Source: PBB1 sp040400875 (GTDB lineage Bacteria > Pseudomonadota > Gammaproteobacteria > Burkholderiales > Burkholderiaceae_C). From it: DNA of 50,876 nucleotides. Below are positions 1-9,802 of this stretch, piece by piece. The translations under genes and the position numbers were made by a program. Below the pieces are notes generated by a model that saw nothing but the letters and a program-made list of their open reading frames with translations, was not told where the DNA came from and searched no databases. Every line of letters begins with the position of its first letter. Position 1 is the first letter of the stretch. The stretch lies in the NCBI GenBank assembly GCA_040400875.1, contig JBBAPK010000015.1, positions 1 through 50,876 of the forward strand, read 5' to 3'.

Positions 1-759
1 GGTCTTGCCGTTCAGGGCGACGGGCTGACCTTCCTCGAAGCGTACGGTGACTTCCTCGCGCGGGACGACCACCTCGTCCTTCCAGAAGGCCACACCCATG
101 ATCGGGTTGACGATCTTCATGCCAGAGTTCAGCTGCTCCAGGTCTTTTGCCTCGTGGGTTGCGCCCAGCATATTGGAGTCGGTGCTGTAGGCCTTTTCGG
201 CGCTCATCTTGTAGCCGAAACCGTGCTGCGCCATGAAGGCACTCATCTCGGCGCGACCGCCCAGCTCGTCGATGAACAGCTGGTCTAGCCAGGGTTTGTA
301 AATCTTGAGCGAGGGGTTGGTCAGCAGGCCGTAGCGGTAGAAGCGCTCGATGTCGTTGCCCTTGAAGGTGCTGCCGTCGCCCCAGATGTGGACGTCGTCT
401 TCCTTCATGGCGGCCACCAGCATGGTGCCGGTGACGGCGCGGCCGATCGGCGTGGTGTTGAAGTAGGTCACGCCAGCGGTCGAGATGTGAAAAGCACCGC
501 TTTGCAGCGCCGCGAGGCCTTCGGCGACCAACTGCGCGCGGCAATCGATCAGCCGGGCGTGCTCGGCGCCGTAGAGCATCGCCTTGCGCGGGATCTCGTC
601 GTAGTCAGGCTCGTCAGGCTGCCCGAGGTTGGCGGTGTAGGCGTGGGGCAGGGCGCCCTTGTTGCGCATCCAGTGCAGCGCGGCGCTGGTGTCGAGGCCG
701 CCGGAAAACGCGATGCCGACCTTGTGGCCGACGGGAAGATGCTGAAGGATGGTGGACAT
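1..759 (-). CDS. argG: Argininosuccinate synthase, 5' part (runs off the window edge)
   Basis: Argininosuccinate synthase joins citrulline and aspartate, using ATP, in the next-to-last step of arginine synthesis in the cytoplasm. The visible 253 codons begin MSTILQHLPVGHKVGIAFSG, which carries the SGG(L)DTS nucleotide-binding loop of the N-type ATP pyrophosphatase fold. They continue through the WGDGSTFKGNDIERF segment typical of the long, E. coli-type ArgG (about 445 residues in full). The start is the ATG at 757-759. The C-terminal part lies outside the window, so nothing can be said about its end. It is transcribed leftward, away from the next genes. Confidence 0.95.
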   Translation of the reverse strand, partial: MSTILQHLPVGHKVGIAFSGGLDTSAALHWMRNKGALPHAYTANLGQPDEPDYDEIPRKAMLYGAEHARLIDCRAQLVAEGLAALQSGAFHISTAGVTYFNTTPIGRAVTGTMLVAAMKEDDVHIWGDGSTFKGNDIERFYRYGLLTNPSLKIYKPWLDQLFIDELGGRAEMSAFMAQHGFGYKMSAEKAYSTDSNMLGATHEAKDLEQLNSGMKIVNPIMGVAFWKDEVVVPREEVTVRFEEGQPVALNGKT

Positions 760-958
760 GTTTCGGGTTCGAGCAACGGGCTGGGGGAAGAGCGCCGCCG
801 GGCGTCTCGCGCGGCTTGCCTGCCTATTCTCGCCGCTGCGCCTTGGAATCCCAGTGGGTCCAGTGCGGCTTGGGCCGTACCAGCGAGCAAGAGCAACTGC
901 CGATGGGCATCGCGTAGCCGATCTACACCGGGGAGCGTCGCGCCCGAAGCCCAATGCC

Positions 959-1510
959 TCAGGAGTTCAATCGCTGCGGCCTGATCTCGACCGAGCGGTC
1001 GCCTTCGCTGACCCACAGCGTGGCGTCTTGCACGCTGACTTGCAACTGCATGTTGCGTTGCGCCAGCGCGGCGAGTGCCTGGCTTTGCTCGGGATCGATC
1101 TGCCAGACGGCCACGTTGCGGGTGCGGCTGATGCGCGTTTCAATGCCGCGCCACCACACCGGCGTGCTGGCGGTGTAGCTGATGACGGTGACGCGCTCGG
1201 CGCGTGGACTGGCCTTGAGGATGCGGCGCTCGTCGGGCTGCCCCACGTCGATCCAGTGCTCGATCTGGCCGGTCAGGTCTTTTTGCCACAGGTCGGGCTC
1301 GTCGGTGTCCCACAGGCTCTTGGCCAGCTCGAGCGCTCCGCCGCGGCTGTCGGCGGGCACGTACAGGGCAAAGGCCAGCACGCGGATCATCATGCGCTCG
1401 TCGGTCTCGGAAGGGTGGCGGGCAATGGTCAGGGCGTGATCGCCGTACACATTGCGGTCCATGTCGCTGAGTTGCAGGTGGGCTTTGTAGATGGTGGCCT
1501 TCAATGCCAT
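959..1510 (-). CDS. yaeQ: YaeQ family protein
   Basis: A 183-residue protein starting MALKATIYKAHLQLSDMDRN and containing HALTIARHPSETDERMMIR, both hallmarks of the YaeQ family, whose usual length is about 180. YaeQ has a PD-(D/E)XK nuclease-like fold and was linked to suppression of RfaH loss; its biochemical role is not settled. The frame stays open for another 84 codons upstream, but the family start fits the ATG at 1508-1510. About 200 bp without a gene separates its end from the start of argG on the same strand, so co-transcription is uncertain. Confidence 0.9.
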   Translation of the reverse strand: MALKATIYKAHLQLSDMDRNVYGDHALTIARHPSETDERMMIRVLAFALYVPADSRGGALELAKSLWDTDEPDLWQKDLTGQIEHWIDVGQPDERRILKASPRAERVTVISYTASTPVWWRGIETRISRTRNVAVWQIDPEQSQALAALAQRNMQLQVSVQDATLWVSEGDRSVEIRPQRLNS

Positions 1511-1833
1511 GGCAACTTTCGGGTGGGGATCAGTCGGGCATTGTCGCAACACCGCCGCCGATGCGCCCCCACTTGCGCTCCATTGCAGCGGGGTGTGGTG
1601 CACCGCGTCGGGAAACACGCGCTCCAGGGCCCGCAGCACTTCGAGGCCGTCGAGGTCGGGGCGTGCGTGGTTTTGCTCCAGTTGTGACGCCGTGATCGCG
1701 TTGACGTGGGTCGATGGTGACGTCTGTGCCGAGAAATCAGCCCTGAAGATGATCAAGGCCAAAGCTGCGCCTTGGTTATGGGTTATGTTCCACCGTACGC
1801 ACTTTAGGCAGTTTCTGACAGGGGTTGAATATC
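1511..1833. other. Intergenic stretch between yaeQ and the lipocalin gene
   Basis: This 323-bp gap lies between two divergently transcribed genes and should hold both promoters, though I could not pick out a convincing -35/-10 pair. The yaeQ frame is open through most of it on the minus strand, but the encoded residues resemble nothing I recognise and precede the conserved YaeQ start. I see no RNA gene or repeat. Confidence 0.4.
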
Positions 1834-2403
1834 GTGAGCCCGATAAATTTCAGCAACACACGGCCTTTCCTTGTGGCTTTGAGCCTCGGTCTGTCGTTGT
1901 CGTGGTGTCTTGCCGATGAGGTTCGCAGCGTGGCGCGCGTGGATCTGCAACGCTATGGCGGCAGCTGGTTCGAGGTGGCGCGCTTTCCCAACTGGTTTCA
2001 GGGCACTTGCGTGGGCGATGTGACCGCGAGCTATGCCGTACTCGACGATGGCACCGTGAAGGTGACCAACCGCTGCCGCGAATCGCAAGGTCGCGTCAAC
2101 ACCATCGAGGGCATTGCGACGCCCGCATCCGGAGACACCACTGGCGCGCGGCTGAAGGTGAGTTTTGTGCCGGGCTGGCTGCGCTGGGTGCCGTGGGTCG
2201 AGGGCGATTACTGGGTCGTGATGCTCGATGACGGCTACCGCTGGGCGGTGGTCAGCGAGCCGACTCGAGAGTATCTGTGGGTGCTGTCGCGCATCCCGAA
2301 GCTGGACCCCGCTGTGTATGAGCGCATCGTCAATCAACTGCGCCGGGGCGGCTACGACGTCGACAAGCTGCTGCCCACGCTGCAAACGGCGGGCACCCCG
2401 TGA
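1834..2403 (+). CDS. Bacterial lipocalin (Blc-like)
   Basis: A 189-residue envelope protein with a hydrophobic N-terminal signal segment (about residues 10-27). The lipocalin signature follows in YGGSWFEVARFPNWFQ (G-x-W at residues 43-45), and later YWVVMLDDGYRWAVVSEP matches the second conserved lipocalin region. Lipocalins bind small hydrophobic ligands such as fatty acids or lysophospholipids. The signal segment has a Cys, but it is preceded by Trp, so a canonical lipobox is absent and a periplasmic form is more likely than a lipoprotein. I chose the GTG at 1834 because AGGGG lies nine bases upstream; the TTG at 1825 sits directly against that motif. It converges with the cold-shock gene over a shared hairpin. 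Confidence 0.85.
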   Translation: MSPINFSNTRPFLVALSLGLSLSWCLADEVRSVARVDLQRYGGSWFEVARFPNWFQGTCVGDVTASYAVLDDGTVKVTNRCRESQGRVNTIEGIATPASGDTTGARLKVSFVPGWLRWVPWVEGDYWVVMLDDGYRWAVVSEPTREYLWVLSRIPKLDPAVYERIVNQLRRGGYDVDKLLPTLQTAGTP

Positions 2404-2428
2404 CGTCGGGGCTTTGCGAGCGCCCATG

Positions 2429-2456
2429 AAAAAACGCGGCCGAGGCCGCGTTTTTT
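2429..2456. terminator. Bidirectional rho-independent terminator
   Basis: CGCGGC-CGAG-GCCGCG forms a six-bp GC stem with a four-base loop, flanked by six A on the left and six T on the right. It therefore reads as a terminator in both directions. It lies between the convergent lipocalin and cold-shock genes and can serve both. Confidence 0.85.
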
Positions 2457-2477
2457 GTGAGCCAAATCTGCCTTGCT

Positions 2478-2687
2478 TTACAGCACGCGGATGTTGGCTG
2501 CCTGCAGGCCCTTTTGGCCTTGCTTGACTTCAAATTCGACCTTCTGGTTTTCGACCAGGGTCTTGAAGCCGGTGCCCGTGATGTCACGGAAGTGGGCGAA
2601 GAGGTCAGCGCCGCCTGCATCTTGAGCGATGAAGCCGTAGCCCTTGCTCTCGTTGAACCACTTCACTGTACCTGTTTGCGTCGTCAT
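2478..2687 (-). CDS. Cold-shock domain protein (CspA family)
   Basis: A 69-residue single cold-shock domain starting MTTQTGTVKWFNESKGYGFI, which contains the RNP1 motif KGYGFI. The RNP2-like segment DLFAHF follows. These proteins bind single-stranded RNA or DNA and act as RNA chaperones in the cytoplasm. The chosen ATG (2685-2687) has AGGA eight bases upstream. The frame is open 22 codons further upstream, but that stretch is outside the family fold and lies in what is probably a long 5' leader. Which csp paralogue this is cannot be told from the sequence. Confidence 0.93.
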   Translation of the reverse strand: MTTQTGTVKWFNESKGYGFIAQDAGGADLFAHFRDITGTGFKTLVENQKVEFEVKQGQKGLQAANIRVL

Positions 2688-2715
2688 GGACGTATTCCTA
2701 TCTATCAACAAAATG

Positions 2716-2739
2716 ATGCGGCCGCACATGCTGCCGCAT
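2716..2739 (-). promoter_or_regulatory. Possible hairpin in the cold-shock mRNA leader
   Basis: On the minus strand ATGCGGC pairs perfectly with GCCGCAT across a ten-base loop, about 29 bases upstream of the csp start codon. Cold-shock mRNAs often carry structured leaders that control translation with temperature. That this hairpin does so here is inference. Confidence 0.3.
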
Positions 2740-2931
2740 GCAGAGACACTCAAGATTTAAGATCGAACTGGAGATTTCTTGCGACCCCGCTTCAGAACAG
2801 AAACAGGTGAGGGAGATCACTAGCAACCACGGTCTTGCGTATACCTGTGCTCCGAATGTACTCCATCGTGTCTGGGGTCAAGCTCAGTGACGTCCCGATG
2901 AAACACAATGAGCTTTTGAGGGATGTGGCTC

Positions 2932-3153
2932 ATGCAACTGATCGACTTTGAACTGCGCGGTGAATACGTCACGCTGGACGCGCTGCTCAAGGCCATCGGT
3001 GTGGCGCCGAGCGGCGGTGCTGCCAAGCTGATGGTGGCCGAGGGTCGCGTCGAAGTCGACGGTCGCGAGGAACTGCGCAAGACCTGCAAGATCCGCGCGG
3101 GGCAGGTGGTTTCAGTCACTGGCGTGCGCATCAAGGTGATGGCTGCGGTTTAA
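2932..3153 (+). CDS. Small S4-domain RNA-binding protein (YbcJ-like)
   Basis: A 73-residue protein made of little more than one S4 RNA-binding domain. TLDALLKAIGVAPSGGAAKL is followed by the VDGREELRKTCKIRAGQVV segment usual for the fold. The E. coli relative YbcJ is about 70 residues. It probably binds structured RNA, but no partner is known. The ATG at 2932 follows GAGGGA by eight bases; another in-frame ATG at 2923 overlaps that motif and is less likely. It sits 41 bp before the dioxygenase gene on the same strand. Confidence 0.85.
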   Translation: MQLIDFELRGEYVTLDALLKAIGVAPSGGAAKLMVAEGRVEVDGREELRKTCKIRAGQVVSVTGVRIKVMAAV

Positions 3154-3194
3154 TCGCCGACCTTTGTGCATTCGACCTGACCCGACACCCGCCC

Positions 3195-3932
3195 ATGTTG
3201 CTCACACCCCCACTGACCGCCGCGGCGGATTTGCCGCAAGCCCTGAAGTCCGCTGGCCACGGGGTGATCGGTGCGGCCGACGTGTTGCGTGTGCTCGACA
3301 CGACGGCGCAGTCGCTGGCCGACTGGGGTCCGCTGTGGGATGACCTGCCTGCCGACACCTTTCTTCGCGATGGCGGGCGCTACCGCCGCCGGCGCCACTC
3401 GTGCTTCATTGTGCGCGATGACAGCGTGGAGCAGGTGGCGCACCGATCGCATTGGCAGCCTCTCGAATACAACGCCTTGCACGGCGGGCTCGAGCGGCTG
3501 TTCGAGCCGATGGACGTGGCATTGACGCAGCAGCCGTTGTGGATGCTGCTGCTGCAGCGCCTGGCCGGCGTGTGTTCGGCAATCAAGGGCGAGCAGCCGT
3601 GGTTCGTCGAGGCGCACCAGTTCCGCATCGACACCACCGACGGCATCGGGCGGCCCACGCCCGAAGGCGCGCACCGCGATGGCGTTGATTTCGTGGTGGT
3701 GGCGCTGGTCGATCGTCGTGGTGTCAAGGGCGGCGAGACACGCGTGTTCGATGCCCATGGCCCAAGCGGCATTCGCTTCACGATGGTCGAGCCCTGGACG
3801 CTGCTGATGCTCGACGACGAGCGGGTCGTCCATGAGACCACGCCGATCCAGCCGCTGGCAACCGATGGCCACCGCGACACGCTGGTGCTCACCTTGCGGC
3901 GCGGCGGGTTCCAGGGCCCGCGCAAGGCCTGA
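3195..3932 (+). CDS. 2OG-Fe(II) dioxygenase family protein
   Basis: A 245-residue cytoplasmic protein of the 2OG-Fe dioxygenase type that includes free amino-acid hydroxylases such as isoleucine 4-hydroxylase (PF10014-like). The iron-binding HxD motif is H160-R-D162 in EGAHRDGVDFV. The distal His is H213 in VVHETTP, and an Arg near 227 could hold the 2-oxoglutarate carboxylate. The WFVEAHQFRI segment before the motif is also typical. Family membership is fairly safe, but the substrate is not readable from the sequence. It follows the S4 gene closely and may share its transcript. Confidence 0.8.
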   Translation: MLLTPPLTAAADLPQALKSAGHGVIGAADVLRVLDTTAQSLADWGPLWDDLPADTFLRDGGRYRRRRHSCFIVRDDSVEQVAHRSHWQPLEYNALHGGLERLFEPMDVALTQQPLWMLLLQRLAGVCSAIKGEQPWFVEAHQFRIDTTDGIGRPTPEGAHRDGVDFVVVALVDRRGVKGGETRVFDAHGPSGIRFTMVEPWTLLMLDDERVVHETTPIQPLATDGHRDTLVLTLRRGGFQGPRKA

Positions 3933-3941
3933 GCGATAGCG

Positions 3942-4718
3942 TCAGAGCAGTCTGATATCGGCCACCACGTCGGCGCCGAAGTCGGCGCGGTCGAGGTGGC
4001 GGATGATGCTTGCGGCGGTGGCTTGGGCGCTCACCAGTTGACCGCTGGTGTGCAGGCGTTCGAACTTGTCGCGAGACGGAAACCCTTCCGGCTCGGCCGA
4101 TCGCAGCTGCAGCTGCATGTCGGTGTCGACCACGCCGGGCGCCAGTGACACGATGCGCGCTGCGCGGTAACCGCCGCCTTGACTTTCTCGGTGCGCCTCG
4201 TCAAGCGCCACCGCGCGCGAGAAGTGGTCCATGCCGGCCTTGACGCCGCAGTACACCGCGCTGCCGGCCATGGCGTGGCGACCGAGTCCCGAGGAGATGT
4301 TGAGCACCCGACGTTCGGCGCGCCACGTGGCGCTGGCTCGCAAAAAGCTGGCTGTGAACAGCACGGCAGCTTCCAGCCCCACGCGCAGCGCGGCTGACAG
4401 CTCGGCGTTGCTGCTGCCATTGGCGGGGCCCAAGGTGGGGATCACGCCAGCGTTGTTGATCAGCTCGGCCCAATCGAAGCGTCGCGCATCGAAGCCGCGC
4501 AGCCAATGCTCGAGCTCATCGGCCACGGCCACGCTGTCGGCCAGATCTCTCGGCCAGTGCTCGACTTGCGCGCCCAGCGTGGCGGCCTGCTGCGCGAGCG
4601 TGGGATGCTGCTGGCGCGACAGGCACAGCATCACGACCCCGGGCTGCAGCAGTTGCTCGGCGAGCGCCGCGCCCAGGCCTCTTGAAGCGCCGGTGATGAT
4701 GATCAGTCGGGTGGACAT
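3942..4718 (-). CDS. Short-chain dehydrogenase/reductase (sepiapterin-reductase-like)
   Basis: A 258-residue NAD(P)-dependent SDR of the classical type. The cofactor motif TGASRGLG is at residues 9-16, NNAG at 88-91, and the catalytic residues are a Ser near 142, Y156 and K160 (YCGVK). SLAPGVVDTDMQ is the usual segment after the active site. The overall pattern resembles the sepiapterin/benzil reductase subgroup, but the substrate is unknown. The frame is open upstream; the ATG at 4716-4718 directly precedes the Rossmann strand and fits the family. It lies 40 bp after the pseudouridine synthase gene on the same strand, so the two probably form an operon. Confidence 0.85.
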   Translation of the reverse strand: MSTRLIIITGASRGLGAALAEQLLQPGVVMLCLSRQQHPTLAQQAATLGAQVEHWPRDLADSVAVADELEHWLRGFDARRFDWAELINNAGVIPTLGPANGSSNAELSAALRVGLEAAVLFTASFLRASATWRAERRVLNISSGLGRHAMAGSAVYCGVKAGMDHFSRAVALDEAHRESQGGGYRAARIVSLAPGVVDTDMQLQLRSAEPEGFPSRDKFERLHTSGQLVSAQATAASIIRHLDRADFGADVVADIRLL

Positions 4719-4758
4719 CGGTTGATTTTCGGGTCGGGTTGCCAGGTCGACGCTGCCT

Positions 4759-5430
4759 TTAAAAGGGCGCTGCGCTGAGCAGCCGCAGTTCGTCGCTGGT
4801 GAGCGGGTGTCGAAACTCGAGCCGCGTGGCATGCAGCATCAAGCGGTCGCGATGGGCGGCCATCTCGGGTGGGGCGTACAGCGCGTCGCCCACGATGGGG
4901 TGGCCGATGGCCTGCAGGTGCACACGCAACTGATGCGAGCGGCCGGTGAGCGGCTGCAGCAGCAGCCGCGTGGTGTGGCCCTGGGCATCGCGCTGAAGCA
5001 CGTGGTAGCGCGTCAGCGAGGGCTTGCCGTGGACATGATCGACGACCTGCCTGGGCCGCTGCGGCCAATCGGCGGCCAGTGGCAGGTCGATCTCGCCGTG
5101 GGTCTGCTCCACCAGGCCTTCGACCAACGCTTCGTAGTGCTTGATCACCTCGCGCGCTTCGAACAGCGCGCTCAATTGCCGCTGCATCGAGGCACCGCGC
5201 GCGAACAACAGCAAGCCCGAGGTCGCCATGTCGAGCCGATGCACGGTCAGCGCATCGGCAAACTCGGCTTGCACCCGGGCGCAGGCGTTGTCGGACTTGT
5301 CGGCACCCCGACCGGGCACCGACAACAGGCCGGCGGGCTTGTCGACGACCACCAGCGAGTCGTCCGCATGCACGATCAGCAGTGCGCCGCTCGGCACGCT
5401 CGGATGGGGGTGAGGTGGGTCTTTCGGCAC
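4759..5430 (-). CDS. rluA: RluA-family RNA pseudouridine synthase
   Basis: A 223-residue enzyme that isomerises uridine to pseudouridine in rRNA and/or tRNA. KPAGLLSVPGR, the catalytic-loop motif HRLDMATSG (Asp67) and PLTGRSHQLRVH line up with E. coli RluA (219 residues), which modifies 23S U746 and tRNA U32. The start is uncertain. I chose the GTG at 5428-5430 from length, but there is no clear Shine-Dalgarno, and another GTG at 5460 would nearly meet the divergent ABC exporter gene. The frame has no ATG at the right place. Confidence 0.85.
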   Translation of the reverse strand: MPKDPPHPHPSVPSGALLIVHADDSLVVVDKPAGLLSVPGRGADKSDNACARVQAEFADALTVHRLDMATSGLLLFARGASMQRQLSALFEAREVIKHYEALVEGLVEQTHGEIDLPLAADWPQRPRQVVDHVHGKPSLTRYHVLQRDAQGHTTRLLLQPLTGRSHQLRVHLQAIGHPIVGDALYAPPEMAAHRDRLMLHATRLEFRHPLTSDELRLLSAAPF

Positions 5431-5463
5431 GAGGGAGATGATGGCATCGGCTAACCTCACTGG

Positions 5464-7290
5464 GTGTTTGAAACCTTCGAGAAACTGCTCGACCCATATC
5501 CCGCTGAGCCGCCCGTCACGCCGCCACGCGGCCTGTGGTCTTTCCTGTGGGCTTGCACCGCCGGAGCGCGAGGCCCGATCGCCGCGATGGCGGCGCTGAC
5601 GGCGTCGATCGGGGTCTTCGAGGCCTATTTGTTCAACCTGCTGGGCTCGGTGGTCGATTGGCTGGGCCGCATCGAGCCGGACCAGCTCTGGGAGCAAGAA
5701 GGCCACAACCTGTGGCTGCTCGTGGCCATCTTGCTGGCCAGCCCGGTCTTGATTGCCCTGCAAACACTGATCAAGCATCAGGCGCTCGCGGGCAACCTGC
5801 CGATGCGGCTGCGCTGGAACTTTCACCGATTGATGCTCGGCCAGAGCATGCAGTTCTATCAGGACGAATTTGCCGGCCGGGTCGCCGCCAAGGTGATGCA
5901 GACCGCGCTGGCCGCGCGCGACACGGTGTTCATCCTGTGCGACATCATGGTCTTCGTGGTGATCTATTTCGCCACCATCGTGACGCTGGCGGCGGGCTTC
6001 GATGTGTGGTTGCTGCTGCCCTTCCTGGGCTGGCTGGTGCTGTACGCGCTGGCCGTTTGGTACTTTGTGCCGCGGCTCGGTCACGTGGCGCGTGCCCAGG
6101 CCGATGCGCGCTCGCTGATGACCGGGCGTGTGACCGACGCCTACACCAACATCGCCACCGTCAAGCTGTTTTCACATGCCGGACGCGAGGCCGGCTACGT
6201 CAAGTCGGCGATGCAGGAATTCATGCTGACCGTGCACCAGCAGATGCGGCTGTCGAGTGCCTTCGAGGTCATCAACCACCTGCTGAGCATGTTGCTGATC
6301 ATCAGCACGGCCGGCGTCGCGCTGCTGTTGTGGACGCGCGGCGCGCTGGGCATCGGCGCGGTGGCCGCAGCCACCGCGATGGCGCTGCGTCTCAACGGCA
6401 TTTCGCACTGGGTGATGTGGGAGATGTCGTCGCTGTTCGAGCACATTGGCACGGTGCAAGACGGCATCAACACGCTGTCGCGCGAGCGGCGCGTACCCGA
6501 CCGCCCCGACGCCGTGCCCTTGGCTGTGACCCGCGGCGAAGTGCGCTTCGAGCAGGTCGGTTTTTCCTACGGCGGATCGAAGACGGTGATCGACGGGCTC
6601 AACCTGCACATCCGGCCCGGCGAGAAGATCGGGCTGGTCGGCCGATCGGGCGCGGGCAAGAGCACCATCGTCAACTTGCTGCTGCGCTTTTATGACGTGG
6701 AGTCGGGTCGCGTGCTGATCGACGGTCAGGACATCGCGCTGGCCACGCAGGACAGTCTTCGCGCGCAAGTCGGCATGGTCACGCAAGACACCTCGCTGCT
6801 GCACCGCTCGGTGCGCGACAACATCCTTTACGGTCGGCCTGACGCGACCGATGCGGACATGATTTCAGCCGCACAGCGCGCCGAGGCCGACGACTTCATC
6901 GCCTCGCTCAGCGACCCCAAGCACCGCACCGGCTACGACGCACATGTGGGCGAGCGCGGCGTCAAGCTGAGCGGCGGTCAGCGACAGCGCATCGCCATCG
7001 CGCGGGTGATGCTCAAAGACGCGCCCATCTTGCTGCTCGACGAGGCCACCAGCGCGCTCGACAGCGAGGTCGAGGCCGCCATCCAGGCCAGCTTGTATCG
7101 CCTGATGGAGGGCAAGACGGTGATCGCCATCGCTCACCGCCTGTCGACCATCGCCGCCATGGACCGACTCATCGTGCTCGATCAGGGCCGCATCGTCGAA
7201 GAAGGTGACCACGTGAGCCTGCTTGCCCAAGACGGTCTGTATGCGCGGCTGTGGACGCATCAAAGCGGTGGCTTCCTGGGCGAGGATTGA
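5464..7290 (+). CDS. ABC exporter, fused permease and ATPase
   Basis: A 608-residue half-transporter that should dimerise in the inner membrane. About six membrane segments fill residues 20-340. The ATPase domain follows, with Walker A GRSGAGKST near residue 393, the signature LSGGQRQR near 502, Walker B ILLLDEATSALD near 520, and an H-loop in AIAHRLSTI. The layout is MsbA/multidrug-like, but the substrate (lipid, drug or peptide) cannot be inferred. The start is a GTG, four bases after a possible divergent start for the pseudouridine synthase gene, so their promoters must overlap the opposite coding region. No strong ribosome-binding site is visible. Confidence 0.9.
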   Translation: MFETFEKLLDPYPAEPPVTPPRGLWSFLWACTAGARGPIAAMAALTASIGVFEAYLFNLLGSVVDWLGRIEPDQLWEQEGHNLWLLVAILLASPVLIALQTLIKHQALAGNLPMRLRWNFHRLMLGQSMQFYQDEFAGRVAAKVMQTALAARDTVFILCDIMVFVVIYFATIVTLAAGFDVWLLLPFLGWLVLYALAVWYFVPRLGHVARAQADARSLMTGRVTDAYTNIATVKLFSHAGREAGYVKSAMQEFMLTVHQQMRLSSAFEVINHLLSMLLIISTAGVALLLWTRGALGIGAVAAATAMALRLNGISHWVMWEMSSLFEHIGTVQDGINTLSRERRVPDRPDAVPLAVTRGEVRFEQVGFSYGGSKTVIDGLNLHIRPGEKIGLVGRSGAGKSTIVNLLLRFYDVESGRVLIDGQDIALATQDSLRAQVGMVTQDTSLLHRSVRDNILYGRPDATDADMISAAQRAEADDFIASLSDPKHRTGYDAHVGERGVKLSGGQRQRIAIARVMLKDAPILLLDEATSALDSEVEAAIQASLYRLMEGKTVIAIAHRLSTIAAMDRLIVLDQGRIVEEGDHVSLLAQDGLYARLWTHQSGGFLGED

Positions 7291-7311
7291 GCCGCCCGAG
7301 CCGCTCGCACC

Positions 7312-7698
7312 TCAGTCGCCGATGACGCAGGCGTAGCGCTCGTCGTTGGGCGTGCCTTCGAGCGCCGAGCCCGGCTGCTGGCCGGGGCGCCACATCACCA
7401 CTTCTTCGATTTTTCGCGCCAGCTCGAAGTCCTTGGCCGTGATGCCGCCGGCATCGTGCGTCATCAGGCGCACCGTCACGCTGGCGTACGACACCGCCAG
7501 ATCGGGGTGGTGCCAGGCAACCTCGGCGAGGTGGCCGATGGCATTGACCACCATCAGCGACGCCTTCCAGCCAGCGGTTTTGAAAACACGTTCGATGTGA
7601 CCGTGCTCGAAGCGCCAGCGCGGCAGTTCGTGCTGCAGTCGCGCGGCGATCTGCACTTCGGTGAGGACATTGGCGGCCTGTGTGTTGTGTGAAGACAT
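7312..7698 (-). CDS. phhB: Pterin-4a-carbinolamine dehydratase
   Basis: A 128-residue protein that dehydrates 4a-hydroxytetrahydropterin, recycling the cofactor of aromatic amino-acid hydroxylases. The family motif is present as H63-H64-P65 in WHHPDLAVSY, followed by H81 and the GGIT..D..LA segment. There is an extra tail of about 30 residues compared with the shortest members. The ATG at 7696-7698 has AGGGAA six bases upstream. No phenylalanine hydroxylase gene lies next to it, so the partner hydroxylase must be elsewhere or the protein may have another role. It is divergent from the DUF808 gene and convergent with the ABC exporter gene. Confidence 0.9.
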   Translation of the reverse strand: MSSHNTQAANVLTEVQIAARLQHELPRWRFEHGHIERVFKTAGWKASLMVVNAIGHLAEVAWHHPDLAVSYASVTVRLMTHDAGGITAKDFELARKIEEVVMWRPGQQPGSALEGTPNDERYACVIGD

Positions 7699-7808
7699 GG
7701 CTGATTCCCTGAGTTGAAGGTCAGGGCTGATTGTTTGCATGTCGCCCGTGCCCTGCAAGCCATGGCCGCTACGATCCTCGCCTGATCCGAAAGATACGGA
7801 ATAAAACG

Positions 7809-8740
<932 letters not shown>

Positions 8741-8741
<1 letters not shown>

Positions 8742-9802
8742 TGCTGCTGCTCGCGCCCATGGAGGGCATGCTCGACCACACGCTGCGCGACATCCTCACC
8801 CGCGTCGGCGGCATTGACCGCTGCGTGTCCGAGTTCATCCGCATCTCGGGCACCTTGCTGCCCGAGCGGGCGTTTTTGCGCATCATGCCCGAGCTGCGCC
8901 ATGGCGGGCGCACCCGATCCGGCGTGCCGGTGCGTGCGCAGCTGCTGGGCTCCGATCCGGTGAGCCTGGCCGAGAACGCGGCGCGGCTGGCCACACTTGG
9001 GCCACACGGCATCGACCTGAACTTCGGCTGCCCCGCCAAGATCGTCAATCGCCACGGCGGTGGCGCGATGCTGCTCGACACCCCTGAGCGCTTGGCGGCC
9101 ATCGTGGGCGCGGTGCGCCGCGCCGTGCCGCGCGAGATGCCGGTGTCGGCCAAGATGCGTCTGGGCAATGAGACCGACGCGCGCGCCGTCGAATGCGCGC
9201 TGGCCATCGCTGGCGCGGGTGCTGACGAACTGGTGGTGCACGCACGCACCAAGGCGCAGGCCTACCGTCCGCCGGCCTACTGGGAGCGGGTGGGCGACAT
9301 CCGCGCTGCGGTGAAGATTCCGGTGGTCGCCAACGGCGAGATCTGGAGCGTGGCCGACGCGCTGCGCTGTCGCGAGCTCTCAGGCTGCCATGCCCTGATG
9401 CTGGGCCGAGGCATGGTCAGCGATCCGGGCTTGGCGCTGGCCATCGTGGCAGCCAGCCGGCCACAGGCGGTGGGCTTGCGCGCCGATGAACCGACCGCAG
9501 GAAACGCGCCCGTGTCGATCGGCTGGGCGGATCTTTACCCGCTGGTCGCCGCGTTCTGGGAACTGGTGCAAGCGCGTGGCGATCTGGCCGAACGCCACCG
9601 CCCGGGTCGACTCAAGCAGTGGCTGAACCAGCTGCGCCGCTGCCACCCGCAGGCCGAGGCGCTTTACGGCGAACTGCGCGCGATCAGCGAGCCCAAACGC
9701 ATCACCGAGCATCTGGCCGAAGCGGCCCGCTCGGCCCCTGTGTTCAATGCGTTTGCTGGATCCCGGCAATCGCCCATTCCCGGCTGCCGTCAAGCGGCTT
9801 GA
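8741..9802 (+). CDS. dusC: tRNA-dihydrouridine(16) synthase
   Basis: A 353-residue FMN enzyme that reduces uridine at position 16 of the tRNA D-loop. It shows the Dus start LLLAPMEGMLD, the catalytic Cys97 in NFGCPAK, VVHARTKAQAYRP, the phosphate-binding NGEIW, and MLGRG. The alignment in memory is best to DusC (about 315 residues), with a longer C-terminal end here. Its ATG overlaps the DUF808 stop by one base. Its last 59 bases overlap the end of the convergent Tim44-like gene on the opposite strand. Confidence 0.92.
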
